Source: Paenibacillus baekrokdamisoli
Lineage (GTDB): Bacteria; Bacillota; Bacilli; Paenibacillales; Paenibacillaceae
Length of the DNA: 64,000 nucleotides
Assembly: GCF_003945345.1 (NCBI RefSeq)
Contig: NZ_AP019308.1
Span: 3,782,001 to 3,846,000, forward strand
Direction: 5' to 3'
Shown: positions 17,197 to 26,880 of the stretch, in pieces
Layout: each line of letters opens with the position of its first letter
Position numbering within the stretch: the stretch's first letter is position 1
The notes under the pieces: model-generated
What the model was told of the DNA's origin: nothing
Databases searched by the model: none
What the model saw: the letters and a program-made list of their open reading frames with translations, nothing else
Translations under genes and position numbers: made by a program

Positions 17197-20100
17197 TCAT
17201 GATCCGTTCAAGTTCAACAGCCTAATAATAGCCACCGCAGCTTGCGCCCGTGTGACGACGCCCTTCACATCAAAGCGATTGCCGCCCACACCTTGCAACA
17301 GTCCCGCATCTACAGCGGTCGCCACATATCGTACCGCCCACTCCGGAATCCGGTCGACATCACTAAAGGAAAGAGAAGATCTCTCGGCATCTAACTGCAC
17401 CTGCAATCCGGATGCCCGGACAAGGAGCGCCGCCAGCTCCGTCCTAGTTATTGTCGCTTGCGGACGGAAAGTGCCGTCGGCAAAACCCGTGATCAGCCCT
17501 TGCTCCACAGCTTGTGCGACATATGGCTGTGCCCATTTGGCAATGCTGCCGGCATCGGCGAACGTAACCGCTGCTGTATCGTTTGGTGGGAGCTTCAACG
17601 CACGTACTAGCATGGCGATGAATTCCGACCGGCTTACTTCCTTGTCTGGCTTGAATGTACCATCTTCATATCCGGTAATTATCCCGAGATCGACAGCCTG
17701 GCGTATGCTGTCCGCAGCCCAGTGGCTGTCCGGTACATCAGTCAGCTTGACTTTGCCATCCGGGTGCTGACCCGGCTCAGTTCCCGGATTTGTATCCGGC
17801 ACCTTACCTGGGTCCGTGCCCGGATTCGTACCGGTTACAGAATCTGGATTCTGCGGATTTACGACCGAAGCGACAGAGAATCGGACCTCATAGATAGTTG
17901 TCGTTATTCCGTCCTCCGCCGTCACTTGAATAACCGCCTTGCCTGTTGTTGATCCGGCCTGCGTGACCTTGACCTCCGCCTTCTCCTGCATGGCCTCCAC
18001 TGCGACAGTCGGCACAGCCGTTGTACCCGCAGGAAGCTGGATATCATAGCCCGTTTTCCCCGAATCGAACCCTTGAAGCGGTCTTCCGGTCACAGCAATC
18101 CCTTTCAATCTCGCGTCGTGAGACTTGTTGTCCATGTACACTTCTATTGCGCTAACTCGGGCAATTGCCAGCGTATCCCCTTTGTAGCAGATCACCCGAA
18201 TTTTCTCCGTTACAACTTCCGGGATCAGTGCCTTAACTGCCTCAGATTCATTACCCTTAACGGAATAAAGTGAGACCCAGTGCTCTCCGTCCCAATATTG
18301 GACATCAAAATCCTTCATTTGGAAAGCCTTGGTCGAGTAGATCTCGACATGATTGAAAGCAGTCGGCTGCTTGAATTGCACCTCCAGCCATTGCGGATTG
18401 GCGTAAGACGTCCCGCCATCCAAGCCTGACGTCCATCCGGTCCAATCCCCATGCTGGCTCGTAATCGCCTTGATCGGACGATAGTCGTTGGCGTAATCCG
18501 TAGAGGATGCCGTGACAGTCGCCCCCTCGAAAAGCGGATTGACGATGACGTCGTTGAATACAATCGTATAATCATAGGTTCCGCTGACTCCTGAGCCGTC
18601 CAAGGCGATTGCGACCACCTTCACGGATCCTTCCTGGAGCAGTTGAACGATGCCGGTATCACTGATTTTTGCCTTGTCGGTAGGGGTAACGCCATCCGAC
18701 TCATAAACAGCCCATTCCACTCGCTGATCAAGCGAATTGTCAGGATCGAAATAGGCAAGCAGTTGACGTCTTCCCCCATCCTTAATCGTAATGTGCCGGG
18801 TCAAGGCAGGCGGCTCGCTCTTGTCCTGTCGGGTAAGAATAACCGTCTTAGAAGCGATCGTTCCGCTGCCATCCTTGGAAGCAGCCGTGACGCGAACGAT
18901 ACCGTTCCCTATCGCCGTCAGCAAACCGCTTGCATCAATGGATGCCAAAGCAGTATCCGAGCCGCCCGGGTTGATGACGTTCCAATTCACATTGTCCGTC
19001 CTGTCGCTGCCAGCAATATTCGCCGTCATCTGAAGCTTGCCATGCTGCGTGAAAATCGTTGTGGCATTGTTCTCGCTGGACACGATCAGCTTCGGCGCAA
19101 GAGCGGATTTGGCCGAGGTGACAAGCAATATCCAATCTTCCTTATCCGGCTTCTCGGGAACAGTCCATTCACCGCCAATTGGAATCACTTGATCGGAGAT
19201 CAGCGCATATTCGCCCGTCCTTGTGTCGTACCATTGCGCTTTATACGTTGTATCTGCCATCTGCCTCAGCTTCCCTGTTCGCTTCGAACGATCAGCGAAG
19301 TAGGCGACATACGTACGGTTGCCGTCGACGCTCAGGAACGATTGGGAATCGGCAGCGAAGTCCGCATACCCGGTATTGCCGAACACCGGCGTCAGCTTCC
19401 ACCACTCCATATCAGAGTAGAACCGCTTAAAGTAAGTCATCTGGCTGCCCGCCAACGCTTGCAGTCCGTCGAACCAACGGTAGTAAGGACCGTAATGGAA
19501 CCAATCATCCGGCGAATGCTGGATTGCCCATACTCCTTGAGCGCCATAGCCGAAGCCGAATGAGCCGTTCTGGAATGCAATGTACGGCGCGGTGCGCGAC
19601 TTTTCAGTCGTCACCCCGTTGTGCTCGTAGCCCGTTTCATAAGTCACAATAGGCTTGATTGTCGGATACGCCATATACGACGCATATAATTCTTTGGTCA
19701 AGGTCAGGACTTGAGCCGCAAACCAGGAATGATACGGCTTATCTCCCCATGTCGTCTCGAAAGTCGGCACCACCGCCATATGAGCGGTGAGCGGTTGCTT
19801 GTAGCTGTCGCTGTCGTGTATGCCCTGGGCTACAAGCTGCCAATATTTCGGATCAACACCCCCCATTAGCGGGTCAATCTCCTGCGCCGTCGTCCATAAT
19901 ACCGGATAAGCGCCATATCTGGCCTGCCAGTACCTGCCCAATCGCTGAAGCAAATCGGGATCGGTCACATTTAGTACGCTTGTGAAGGTTAGCGCGGCAT
20001 TCGCATGAACGAGTCCGGCATCCGCGATATATTGAAATTTCCGGTCGATATCCGCAAGCTTGGCCAAGCTGTCCGATTGAATGCCCTGCGTCACATTCAG

Positions 20101-21897
20101 ACCCATCCCGTTGGCATACAGCGGCTCCGATTGATAGACGGTATAGCCTTGGCTGACGCGATGGTCGACCGCATATTTGAATTGCGAATCTATACCGTCG
20201 ACGTTGGACGATTCGAAGTCTTCGTCCGGCATTAACCAGTGCGTGTCACCTAGATAAAAGAAAGGCGTTTCGTCATTGTACATAAAATAACGCTTGTTTT
20301 CGGCTGTTTTGAGAAAACCCCGCTTGTAGATTTCCAGCGGTCCGTCATAAGAAACGGCCGTGAACTTGATCGGCTCACTGCGATTCAAGCCCTCGTCCCC
20401 AGTATCGTTCGATGCCGTCGTTACCTTCCATTCTCCAGTTACGGTCGGGGCGAATCTGACTTTCCACGTATTTCTCCCGTCCCAGAAAGCCGGGCGGGTT
20501 AGCTCCTCGCCGTTTGGACCCGTGAAGGTGGCGGTCACATCAACGTCCAGGAACGGATTGTCATAGGTTTTCCTGCTTTCGAGCGCCATTTCCAGTTCGC
20601 GCCACACTTCCGCCTCGGGCAGAATTACGACGTCAGCTGAACCGGTAATGCCCGAACCATCCGCGACTTCTGCTACTACAGTTACGGTACCCGGCGATTT
20701 CGCAGTCAACATACCGGTCGCGGGATCGATTTCCGCTTCACCCTGCGAACCGTTTTTCGAATATACGCTCCATGTTACCGATGGGTCGGTAGTCGTTAAG
20801 GGCTGGACATCGGCATGCATTTTTATCGACAGGCCGCTTATAACCTCCAGCTTCGCCGGACCTCTTACCAAGATCCTTTCTGAAGAGATTGGCTGAGAAG
20901 AATAGACCTGTAATTCATATAGATTGGCCCAATCGCGAGCCGTAAAACGGACATACCTTCCTTCTGTTCCCTTAGGCAGCAGCGCTCCCAGCTCGTTCGG
21001 CTGATGCTCCCCGTCCGTAGCGGCTGCATCCTTCATGTATTCGTATGCGGCACCGTCTCCACTCACGACGGCCGTCCAATGCTCGGCGTCGTCGGACACA
21101 TAGAGCTTATTGGGCCCGTGCCACATCCGGTTGAACAGCACTTTCACGTAATCGAGCTCAAGCTTCCGACCCAGATCCACATAGAAATCGACCCGTCCGT
21201 AGCCGCCCGCCATTGTTCCAAAGTTCCCGTCCGTCAGGTTGGCCGGATCGCCATCGTTAAATTTCATGCCATTGTATCCGATAACCTGAGCCCCCTGAGA
21301 GACAATTCTCGATCCGGAAGGCGCTTCACTGTAAGCCGTATTCGGAGCAGAGAGCTCCTGGGAGGAATACACCCCAAATTCATATATATTCGCCCAATCC
21401 TTGGAGGACAGACGGACATATCTCCCCTCTGTTCCTTCGGGCAGCAATGCTCCAAGTTCGTTCGGCTGGCTCTCGCCGTCCGATGTGACTTTCATATACT
21501 CATGCTGGCCGCCATCGCCGGTGATAACCATCTTCCAGTTCTCGGCATCATCCGAGACATAGATTGTATTGACGCCGTCCCACATCCGATTGAACAGAAT
21601 ATTCACATAATTCAAGGGAAGCTTTTGGCCTAAATCCACATAGAAATCAACAGGTCCATACCCTCCGGACATTGTATTCTCCTTGCCGTCCGTCAAGTTT
21701 ACTGGATCGCCGTCGTTGAATTTCATGCCATTAAGTCCGACAACGGCAGCTCCTTTGGATATAAGATAGGATACAGCAGGTACTTCGCTGTAAGCCTTGG
21801 CTTCTTCCGCACGGATAACTCCCGCGGGAAAAAGCTGGAGCATGAGACTCAGAAGGAGCATAGGAACAGTCCGTCTTATTAGCCGCTTCTTGATCAT
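17197..21897 (-). CDS. SLH-anchored glycoside hydrolase (DUF5060/DUF4038, GH140-like)
   Basis: Cell-surface enzyme of about 1566 residues. Order: signal peptide; two discoidin-like modules of about 150 residues each (the second starts TAYSEAPSGSRIVSQGAQVI); Ig-like domain; DUF5060 (about 432-515); DUF4038 TIM barrel (about 519-880; GDTHWLMPDEDF, VLWTTAQEID, PIVTYETGYEH); collagen-binding-like C-domain; two Ig-like domains; discoidin-like domain (about 1120-1230); cadherin-like domain (about 1259-1340); a Pro/Gly/Asn-rich linker; three SLH domains (about 1386-1566). DUF4038 includes the GH140 apiosidase family, but the substrate here is unknown. ATG at 21897 follows GGGGAG; a GTG four codons earlier is possible. 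Last gene of the importer operon, separated from the permeases by a WbsX relic. Confidence 0.87.
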   Translation of the reverse strand: MIKKRLIRRTVPMLLLSLMLQLFPAGVIRAEEAKAYSEVPAVSYLISKGAAVVGLNGMKFNDGDPVNLTDGKENTMSGGYGPVDFYVDLGQKLPLNYVNILFNRMWDGVNTIYVSDDAENWKMVITGDGGQHEYMKVTSDGESQPNELGALLPEGTEGRYVRLSSKDWANIYEFGVYSSQELSAPNTAYSEAPSGSRIVSQGAQVIGYNGMKFNDGDPANLTDGNFGTMAGGYGRVDFYVDLGRKLELDYVKVLFNRMWHGPNKLYVSDDAEHWTAVVSGDGAAYEYMKDAAATDGEHQPNELGALLPKGTEGRYVRFTARDWANLYELQVYSSQPISSERILVRGPAKLEVISGLSIKMHADVQPLTTTDPSVTWSVYSKNGSQGEAEIDPATGMLTAKSPGTVTVVAEVADGSGITGSADVVILPEAEVWRELEMALESRKTYDNPFLDVDVTATFTGPNGEELTRPAFWDGRNTWKVRFAPTVTGEWKVTTASNDTGDEGLNRSEPIKFTAVSYDGPLEIYKRGFLKTAENKRYFMYNDETPFFYLGDTHWLMPDEDFESSNVDGIDSQFKYAVDHRVSQGYTVYQSEPLYANGMGLNVTQGIQSDSLAKLADIDRKFQYIADAGLVHANAALTFTSVLNVTDPDLLQRLGRYWQARYGAYPVLWTTAQEIDPLMGGVDPKYWQLVAQGIHDSDSYKQPLTAHMAVVPTFETTWGDKPYHSWFAAQVLTLTKELYASYMAYPTIKPIVTYETGYEHNGVTTEKSRTAPYIAFQNGSFGFGYGAQGVWAIQHSPDDWFHYGPYYRWFDGLQALAGSQMTYFKRFYSDMEWWKLTPVFGNTGYADFAADSQSFLSVDGNRTYVAYFADRSKRTGKLRQMADTTYKAQWYDTRTGEYALISDQVIPIGGEWTVPEKPDKEDWILLVTSAKSALAPKLIVSSENNATTIFTQHGKLQMTANIAGSDRTDNVNWNVINPGGSDTALASIDASGLLTAIGNGIVRVTAASKDGSGTIASKTVILTRQDKSEPPALTRHITIKDGGRRQLLAYFDPDNSLDQRVEWAVYESDGVTPTDKAKISDTGIVQLLQEGSVKVVAIALDGSGVSGTYDYTIVFNDVIVNPLFEGATVTASSTDYANDYRPIKAITSQHGDWTGWTSGLDGGTSYANPQWLEVQFKQPTAFNHVEIYSTKAFQMKDFDVQYWDGEHWVSLYSVKGNESEAVKALIPEVVTEKIRVICYKGDTLAIARVSAIEVYMDNKSHDARLKGIAVTGRPLQGFDSGKTGYDIQLPAGTTAVPTVAVEAMQEKAEVKVTQAGSTTGKAVIQVTAEDGITTTIYEVRFSVASVVNPQNPDSVTGTNPGTDPGKVPDTNPGTEPGQHPDGKVKLTDVPDSHWAADSIRQAVDLGIITGYEDGTFKPDKEVSRSEFIAMLVRALKLPPNDTAAVTFADAGSIAKWAQPYVAQAVEQGLITGFADGTFRPQATITRTELAALLVRASGLQVQLDAERSSLSFSDVDRIPEWAVRYVATAVDAGLLQGVGGNRFDVKGVVTRAQAAVAIIRLLNLNGS

Positions 21898-21905
21898 TAT
21901 TCGAA

Positions 21906-22018
21906 TCACTCCCCATAATGTTGGAATACGTTTCTAACAGCTTTCAAATAGGCCATACCATGCAGAGTGTCTGGCTCAAGATAACCGCCCTCCGTCCACT
22001 CGTTCCAGCATAGATTTG
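21906..22018 (-). pseudogene. 3' relic of a WbsX/GH99-like gene
   Basis: Between the permease stop and the SLH gene, the minus strand reads TNLCWNEWTEGGYLEPDTLH and GMAYLKAVRNVFQHYGE before a TGA at 21906-21908. It matches the C-terminus of the intact gene at 28869 (NSWNEWTEGSYLEPDTVNGM, then GYLEAIRDVF). It starts abruptly five bases after the permease stop, with no start codon. The upstream bulk of the gene has been deleted or replaced. Confidence 0.85.
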
Positions 22019-22023
22019 TCCGT

Positions 22024-22848
22024 TTATCCTTTGACCGAGCCCATAACCAGCCCTTTAAGCATATGTTTCTGCGTCAATACGAACATAAGCAGCAGAGGAA
22101 GCATCGCTAGGACGCTGATCGCGAACACCGGACCGAAGTTCGTTGACTGCTTATTGAACATAAATTGCACGATCATCGGCATCAGCGTCATTTTCTCTGG
22201 GGAATTGAGGAAGATAAGTGGAGTCAGGAAATCATTCCAGATCCCGTAGACGTTCGTGAGAATGAAAGTACCAGTAGCCGGCAGCAGCAAGGGAAAAATA
22301 ATGATCCAGAACATCCGGAACGGCCCGCAGCCATCGATATTCGCCGACTCTTCCAATTCACGCGGAATCGACTTGGTGAACGCGGAGTACAGGAAGGAAG
22401 CAAATGGAATGAACCCCGCCGTGTACAAGAAAACGAGCAGCACCCGCGTGTTGATCAGATGAAGAAAGGTCGCCAATTTAAACAACGGTATGAGGGAGCC
22501 GACCGTCGGAATGATCATACCCGACATGAATACGTAGAAGAAAATCTGGAAAACGCGTTCTTTGCGTCGTGCCAGCGCATATCCAGCCATCGAAGCAACG
22601 AAGATCGTAAGCGACAATCCGCCGATCGTGACGAGCAGTGTATTCAATAGACTTCGGAAAAACTCCGTTCCGAGTGCCTGCTTGTAATAATCCAGATACA
22701 ACCGATCAGGCAGCTGAAGTGGCTTGTAGAAAATGCCGGGCTGCTTAAACGTCATTTCTACCAAGTACAGAACCGGCAGCAAAAAAAGCAGTGCCACTAT
22801 TAGCAGCATAATTTCCATACCAAGAGAAGCCCGCTTGGAACCATTCAT
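22024..22848 (-). CDS. CUT1 sugar ABC transporter permease (MalG/LplC type)
   Basis: Integral membrane permease of 274 residues with about six helices. The EAA loop that docks the ATPase is visible as EESANIDGCGPFRMFWIIIFPLL, and the C-terminus LTQKHMLKGLVMGSVKG is typical of MalG-type subunits. Start overlaps the stop of the first permease (TGATG). The shared ATPase is not in the window, as is common in Firmicutes, where one MsmX-type ATPase serves many importers. Works with 22848-23726 and the lipoprotein 23841-25226 to import oligosaccharides released by the SLH enzyme. Confidence 0.93.
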   Translation of the reverse strand: MNGSKRASLGMEIMLLIVALLFLLPVLYLVEMTFKQPGIFYKPLQLPDRLYLDYYKQALGTEFFRSLLNTLLVTIGGLSLTIFVASMAGYALARRKERVFQIFFYVFMSGMIIPTVGSLIPLFKLATFLHLINTRVLLVFLYTAGFIPFASFLYSAFTKSIPRELEESANIDGCGPFRMFWIIIFPLLLPATGTFILTNVYGIWNDFLTPLIFLNSPEKMTLMPMIVQFMFNKQSTNFGPVFAISVLAMLPLLLMFVLTQKHMLKGLVMGSVKG

Positions 22849-23726
22849 CAGAGTTCAACCTCCCTGCGGCGTGTAGCGGTTAACTGCAGAATGGATACGA
22901 TGACGATAAAGACCGCCATCACGATGCCGCCAGCGGTGGCATAGCCGTAATTATTGTCCTTGAACGCCGCATTATATACCGCTAGAAAAAGCGTATACGA
23001 CGATGTGCCAGGACCACCGTTAGTCAGAATATATGGCAGATCGAACAGCTTAAGCGCGCCGACGACCGTAAGAAAAAGCACGATAGACACGGCTGGCATA
23101 AGCATCGGCAGCGTAATGTAGCGGAATAATGACCAGCCTCTAGCGCCTTCGATTTCAGCGGCTTCGTACATGTCCTTGGGTATCGCCTGTAGACCGGCCA
23201 GATAGATGATGGCACAATAGCCGATCGCCTGCCACTGCGTCAGCAGAATGATTGCCGGGAAGGAGGTCCGCACATTGCCGAGCCAGTCCTCCGTAATGGC
23301 TTCAAGTCCGATCTGGTTCAGCACTGCATTAATAAATCCGTCGTATTGCAGCATTTGCCCCCATATGACAGACGCGACAACTAAACTAATAATGACAGGC
23401 AAATAAAAAGCAGTCCGAATGAAGGCGCGCGTGCGAAATTGTCGGTTAAGCAATATCGCGACGAGCAGAGCCAGCGAGTTTTGCACGAGGAGGCCGAACG
23501 CCGCCATCTTCAACGAATTCACAAGACCTTCCGTCATGTGCGGGTCTTTCCAGATATGCATGTAGTTATCCCAACCGATGAAATTCGGCTTGCCGATTCC
23601 ATTCCAGTCGGTGAACGAATAATAGATGCTTTGCAGAAAAGGAACATAGAAAAACAATAGGAATATAGCGGCTGCTGGAATTAAAAAAAGACTTGCCGCC
23701 ATCACCTGCTTTCTCTTCAAATTCAT
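22848..23726 (-). CDS. CUT1 sugar ABC transporter permease (UgpA/MalF type)
   Basis: Membrane permease of 292 residues with six predicted helices. N-terminal FLIPAAAIFLLFFYVPFLQS, EAA loop YEAAEIEGARGWSLFRYITLPML, and the LTNGGPGTSSYTL segment are characteristic of the MalF/UgpA side of CUT1 importers. Ribosome site GAGAGGGAAATG precedes ATG. A stem-loop separates it from the binding-protein gene. Confidence 0.93.
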   Translation of the reverse strand: MNLKRKQVMAASLFLIPAAAIFLLFFYVPFLQSIYYSFTDWNGIGKPNFIGWDNYMHIWKDPHMTEGLVNSLKMAAFGLLVQNSLALLVAILLNRQFRTRAFIRTAFYLPVIISLVVASVIWGQMLQYDGFINAVLNQIGLEAITEDWLGNVRTSFPAIILLTQWQAIGYCAIIYLAGLQAIPKDMYEAAEIEGARGWSLFRYITLPMLMPAVSIVLFLTVVGALKLFDLPYILTNGGPGTSSYTLFLAVYNAAFKDNNYGYATAGGIVMAVFIVIVSILQLTATRRREVEL

Positions 23727-23756
23727 GACCGCATTTCCCTCTCTCTTATGATGATG

Positions 23757-23785
23757 CGTTCAACCGCAGAGGCTGCGGTTGAACG
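23757..23785 (-). other. Intercistronic stem-loop between binding protein and permease
   Basis: Perfect 13-bp stem CGTTCAACCGCAG / CTGCGGTTGAACG with a 3-nt loop and no U-run, about 55 bp after the binding-protein stop. Such structures often protect the 5' part of the mRNA so that the binding protein is made in excess over the permeases. Confidence 0.75.
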
Positions 23786-23840
23786 ATAGCGGCTTAACGT
23801 CAGGTGCAGATACATTGCATATTCTTATTCAAACAGAAAA

Positions 23841-25226
23841 TCAGGTCTGCGGCAGAACGACTGTCGCTTTATCTTTGTCCATGGCGTCCTGCGCCGCCTT
23901 CAGATCTGCTGCATCGAACTTGACGCCGGAGACGACCTTGGTCAGAACGTCAACCATGGCGTTACTCGCGCTGGCCGACATGAATGCGCTTAGGTAGTAC
24001 GGCAGTGTAAGCCCGCCGCCCAAATACTGCTTGATCGTATCAATTACCGGATCTGTGCCTTTCACGTCTACGTCCTTAAGCATCGGCAGTCCGCCTTCTC
24101 CTTCCAGCCATGGCCCCATAATTTCTGGACTCAGCATGAGATTGACCAAGTCCTTGGATTCCTGAACCAACTTGGTCTTAGCGTTGATGCCAAGTCCGGT
24201 ACCGGAGTTCAGAACCAGGCTTTGGTTACCCTTTTCGTCCATAAACGGAAAGAAACCGATCTGGAACGAATCATACCCGCCTTTTTCGATATTTTCCTTA
24301 TTTGAAGAAGGCATCCATGGACCTTGAACGATCATCGCTGCATCGCCGGAAGCGAACAGCTGCGCCGATTGAGGCCAATCGATGCTCAGCGCATTTTTGT
24401 TGAAATAGCCCTTGCTTTTCATAGCCTCCACGTTCTGATAGACCTTCTGGATGACCGCATCGTCGAATTTGACGGTCCCGTCATACAGCTTCTTACCGTA
24501 GTCCGCATCATTCGGGAATGAATACGATTGCAGCCAGGACATCAGAAACATATTAGCAGTCCACAAATCCTTGAATCCGAGCGCGATCGGTGTTTTGCCA
24601 GCCGTCTTGATTTTTTCGCAGGCGTCGAGAAATTCCTGCACCGTCTTGGGCACCTGAATGCCCAGCTTGTTGAACAGATCCTGGTTATACCAAATGCCGC
24701 CGCCTACGTTGCCAGAGCCCGGCGCTCCATAGAGCTTTCCTTCGTAGGACAAGGTGGGATCTTTCATCGCCGCGTCGGTCATCCTGGAAACCCATGGTTC
24801 ATTCGACAGATCCATCAAGTTGCCTGCTTTGGCAAAATCGAGCGACTGATAGAAAGTTACATCCGGTGCCGTATCCGAGGCGAATTGCGCTTTCAGCTTA
24901 TCGAAGTAAGTTGCCCCCAGCGTAATGTCCCATTGAATCGTGGCGTTCGGATACAGCTTCCTGTAGCCGTCCTCGACCGCTTTCTTGAACGCCACTTGAT
25001 GCGCCCGTTCATCGATGAACCAGGCACCGGCACGAATTGTAAACTTACTCTCTTTGGAAACGCTTGCACTTTGTTCCGTTCCGGAATCCGTTGCATTGCC
25101 GCCCGTACTCACTCCAGACTCGGAGCTGCCCGAGCTCCCACCCGAATTTTTGGAATTGCTGCAGCCCGTAAACACGGTAGCTACGAACAGCATCAGAGCA
25201 CAAAGGATCATCGCCCTCTTTTTCAT
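23841..25226 (-). CDS. CUT1 sugar-binding lipoprotein
   Basis: Extracellular solute-binding lipoprotein of 461 residues. The signal peptide ends in a lipobox (VATVFTGC) with Cys22 as the lipidated residue, followed by a Ser/Gly-rich tether. The family core includes TFYQSLDFAKAGNLMDLSNE, GGIWYNQDLFNKLGI and SGDAAMIVQGPW. I choose the ATG at 25226 because GAGAAGG lies 7 nt upstream; a TTG six codons earlier keeps the frame but has no ribosome site. Gene order (kinase, regulator, binding protein, permeases, enzyme) suggests it binds the product of the SLH enzyme. Confidence 0.93.
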   Translation of the reverse strand: MKKRAMILCALMLFVATVFTGCSNSKNSGGSSGSSESGVSTGGNATDSGTEQSASVSKESKFTIRAGAWFIDERAHQVAFKKAVEDGYRKLYPNATIQWDITLGATYFDKLKAQFASDTAPDVTFYQSLDFAKAGNLMDLSNEPWVSRMTDAAMKDPTLSYEGKLYGAPGSGNVGGGIWYNQDLFNKLGIQVPKTVQEFLDACEKIKTAGKTPIALGFKDLWTANMFLMSWLQSYSFPNDADYGKKLYDGTVKFDDAVIQKVYQNVEAMKSKGYFNKNALSIDWPQSAQLFASGDAAMIVQGPWMPSSNKENIEKGGYDSFQIGFFPFMDEKGNQSLVLNSGTGLGINAKTKLVQESKDLVNLMLSPEIMGPWLEGEGGLPMLKDVDVKGTDPVIDTIKQYLGGGLTLPYYLSAFMSASASNAMVDVLTKVVSGVKFDAADLKAAQDAMDKDKATVVLPQT

Positions 25227-25335
25227 ACCTATACCTTCTCTCAACGAATGATAGCTTACATTCCAAAGTATAATTGCTTTACTCCAAAGCTTGGATGCTT
25301 GTATTCGTGTTTATCATCGCTCTATTTTACTTCTG

Positions 25336-26880
25336 TCAAAAACGCTGTATGGATTCATGAAGCTTGTATGCGCTTGGCGATACGCCGACGACTTTTTTAA
25401 AGAGCATGCTGAAATGGGCGTAGCTTTTGAACCCGACCGCAAAAGCAACCTCGTAAGCTCGCAGATCTTCGCTTAGCAGCTTAGCCTTCGCAGCCTCGAT
25501 GCGTGTCAGCCAAAGCAGATCGGAGAAATTTTTGCCGGTTTCTTTTTTGATTACGCGGCTTAAGTAGGAATAATTAACCCTAAGCTGATTGGCGATGACC
25601 TGCAAAGTCAGTTCTCCTTCATAAGCTTGCTCGATCATCTGCCTCGTTTCGGCTACCAACCGCTTGGGCGAGTGCTCAACCAGTGCGCTAATCCGGGCGG
25701 CGCAGCTCTGTACGTGCTTCTCCACCTCGCGCATCATATCGGTCAGGATTACGCTGGACAGTACCTTCTCCCGGATGAGAATCTTCGTCTGCGAGTCGGA
25801 TTCGATGCCGAAGTCCTCCATGACGTTCTCCGCGCGTTCTGCCAGACGAATGCAAAAATGCTGAATCTCCTGCTTGCCGGCTCCCACGGTCAGCATCGTT
25901 CGATAAGCCTCTAGAAGCGCATCGGAAATGCCGTCATGATCTCCTATCCGCAGCAAATCCGAGATCAGGTTGGTTGAAATGACAAGATGCCGCTCCTTCT
26001 CGTTCTGAATCGATTTGATCGCATCGTAGGCGATAACGGATTTCTTCCCAAGCAGCATCCGGTATTCCATACAAACTGCAATTTGTCGGATCGCCTCCGG
26101 CATACGGAGCAGCGACTGCTCCTGCTGGCTGATGCCGACGGACAGGCAAACCTCTTCCGCGACGCCACCCAGCTCCACCATATGGTTGGCAAGCTCAAGT
26201 GCCTCTTCCTGCAGCACTTCGTAAGCAAGCGTACCCGCACGCATCAGAATGTAGAGCCCGGAATTCGTACCTAGTGTCCAGTAAGGGATGGTGCATCGCT
26301 CCAGCGCCGGAATTACCGTGCCCAAAGTGAATCGTTCGCGGAACGGACTCCTCTCATCAGACATCCCCGCAATGGAATCCAGCTCCGCATATAACAGGAT
26401 GAACGGTTCATCCGGCAGATTGCGGTCTCGGAGCCACCCGCGCTTCTCCTCATCGTGTTCCTCTGGCAAGCCAAACAAGGAGAAGAATGCCTCCTGATGC
26501 TTCCATTCCAATTGCTGCTGCTGTTGAACCTGCTGAACGGCGTATATCAAATCCGCAGCTACGAAAGGCTTCGTGATAAAGTCCACTGCACCCAAGCGGA
26601 TCGCTTTCTTCGCATAGTCGAATTCATTGTACGCGGATAGAAAAATGATCGGTAGATCCGGCTGCTCCTTGCGGATCGTCTCGGCGAGCGTGATGCCGTC
26701 CATGACTGGCATACGGATGTCCGTGAGAAGGACATCCGGCCGCTCCCTCCGCGCAATTTCCAGCGCTTCCGCTCCGTTGGCAGCGACAGCCGCAACGCTG
26801 CAGTGAATAGCCGCCCATTCCGGCATACCAGCAATGTAATCGCGTATTTCCTGCTCATCGTCCACTATGAGTACTCTCAT
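25336..26880 (-). CDS. AraC-type response regulator (YesN family)
   Basis: Response regulator of 514 residues. The receiver has Asp7/Asp8, phosphoacceptor Asp54 (TDIRMPVMDG) and Lys104. A middle region of unknown structure follows, then a C-terminal AraC double helix-turn-helix (about 410-510; LTLQVIANQLRVNYSYLSRV, FAVGFKSYAHFSMLFKK). Start overlaps the kinase stop by 4 bp (ATGA). It probably activates the binding-protein operon directly downstream; the 110-bp gap to 25226 contains a TATACT-like -10 but no good -35, as expected for an activated promoter. Confidence 0.94.
   Translation of the reverse strand: MRVLIVDDEQEIRDYIAGMPEWAAIHCSVAAVAANGAEALEIARRERPDVLLTDIRMPVMDGITLAETIRKEQPDLPIIFLSAYNEFDYAKKAIRLGAVDFITKPFVAADLIYAVQQVQQQQQLEWKHQEAFFSLFGLPEEHDEEKRGWLRDRNLPDEPFILLYAELDSIAGMSDERSPFRERFTLGTVIPALERCTIPYWTLGTNSGLYILMRAGTLAYEVLQEEALELANHMVELGGVAEEVCLSVGISQQEQSLLRMPEAIRQIAVCMEYRMLLGKKSVIAYDAIKSIQNEKERHLVISTNLISDLLRIGDHDGISDALLEAYRTMLTVGAGKQEIQHFCIRLAERAENVMEDFGIESDSQTKILIREKVLSSVILTDMMREVEKHVQSCAARISALVEHSPKRLVAETRQMIEQAYEGELTLQVIANQLRVNYSYLSRVIKKETGKNFSDLLWLTRIEAAKAKLLSEDLRAYEVAFAVGFKSYAHFSMLFKKVVGVSPSAYKLHESIQRF

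Noticed and set aside
17722..19563. Long plus-strand open frames opposite the SLH/GH140-like gene
   Set aside because: They are antisense shadows of a GC-rich coding region, lack ribosome sites and show no recognisable domain.
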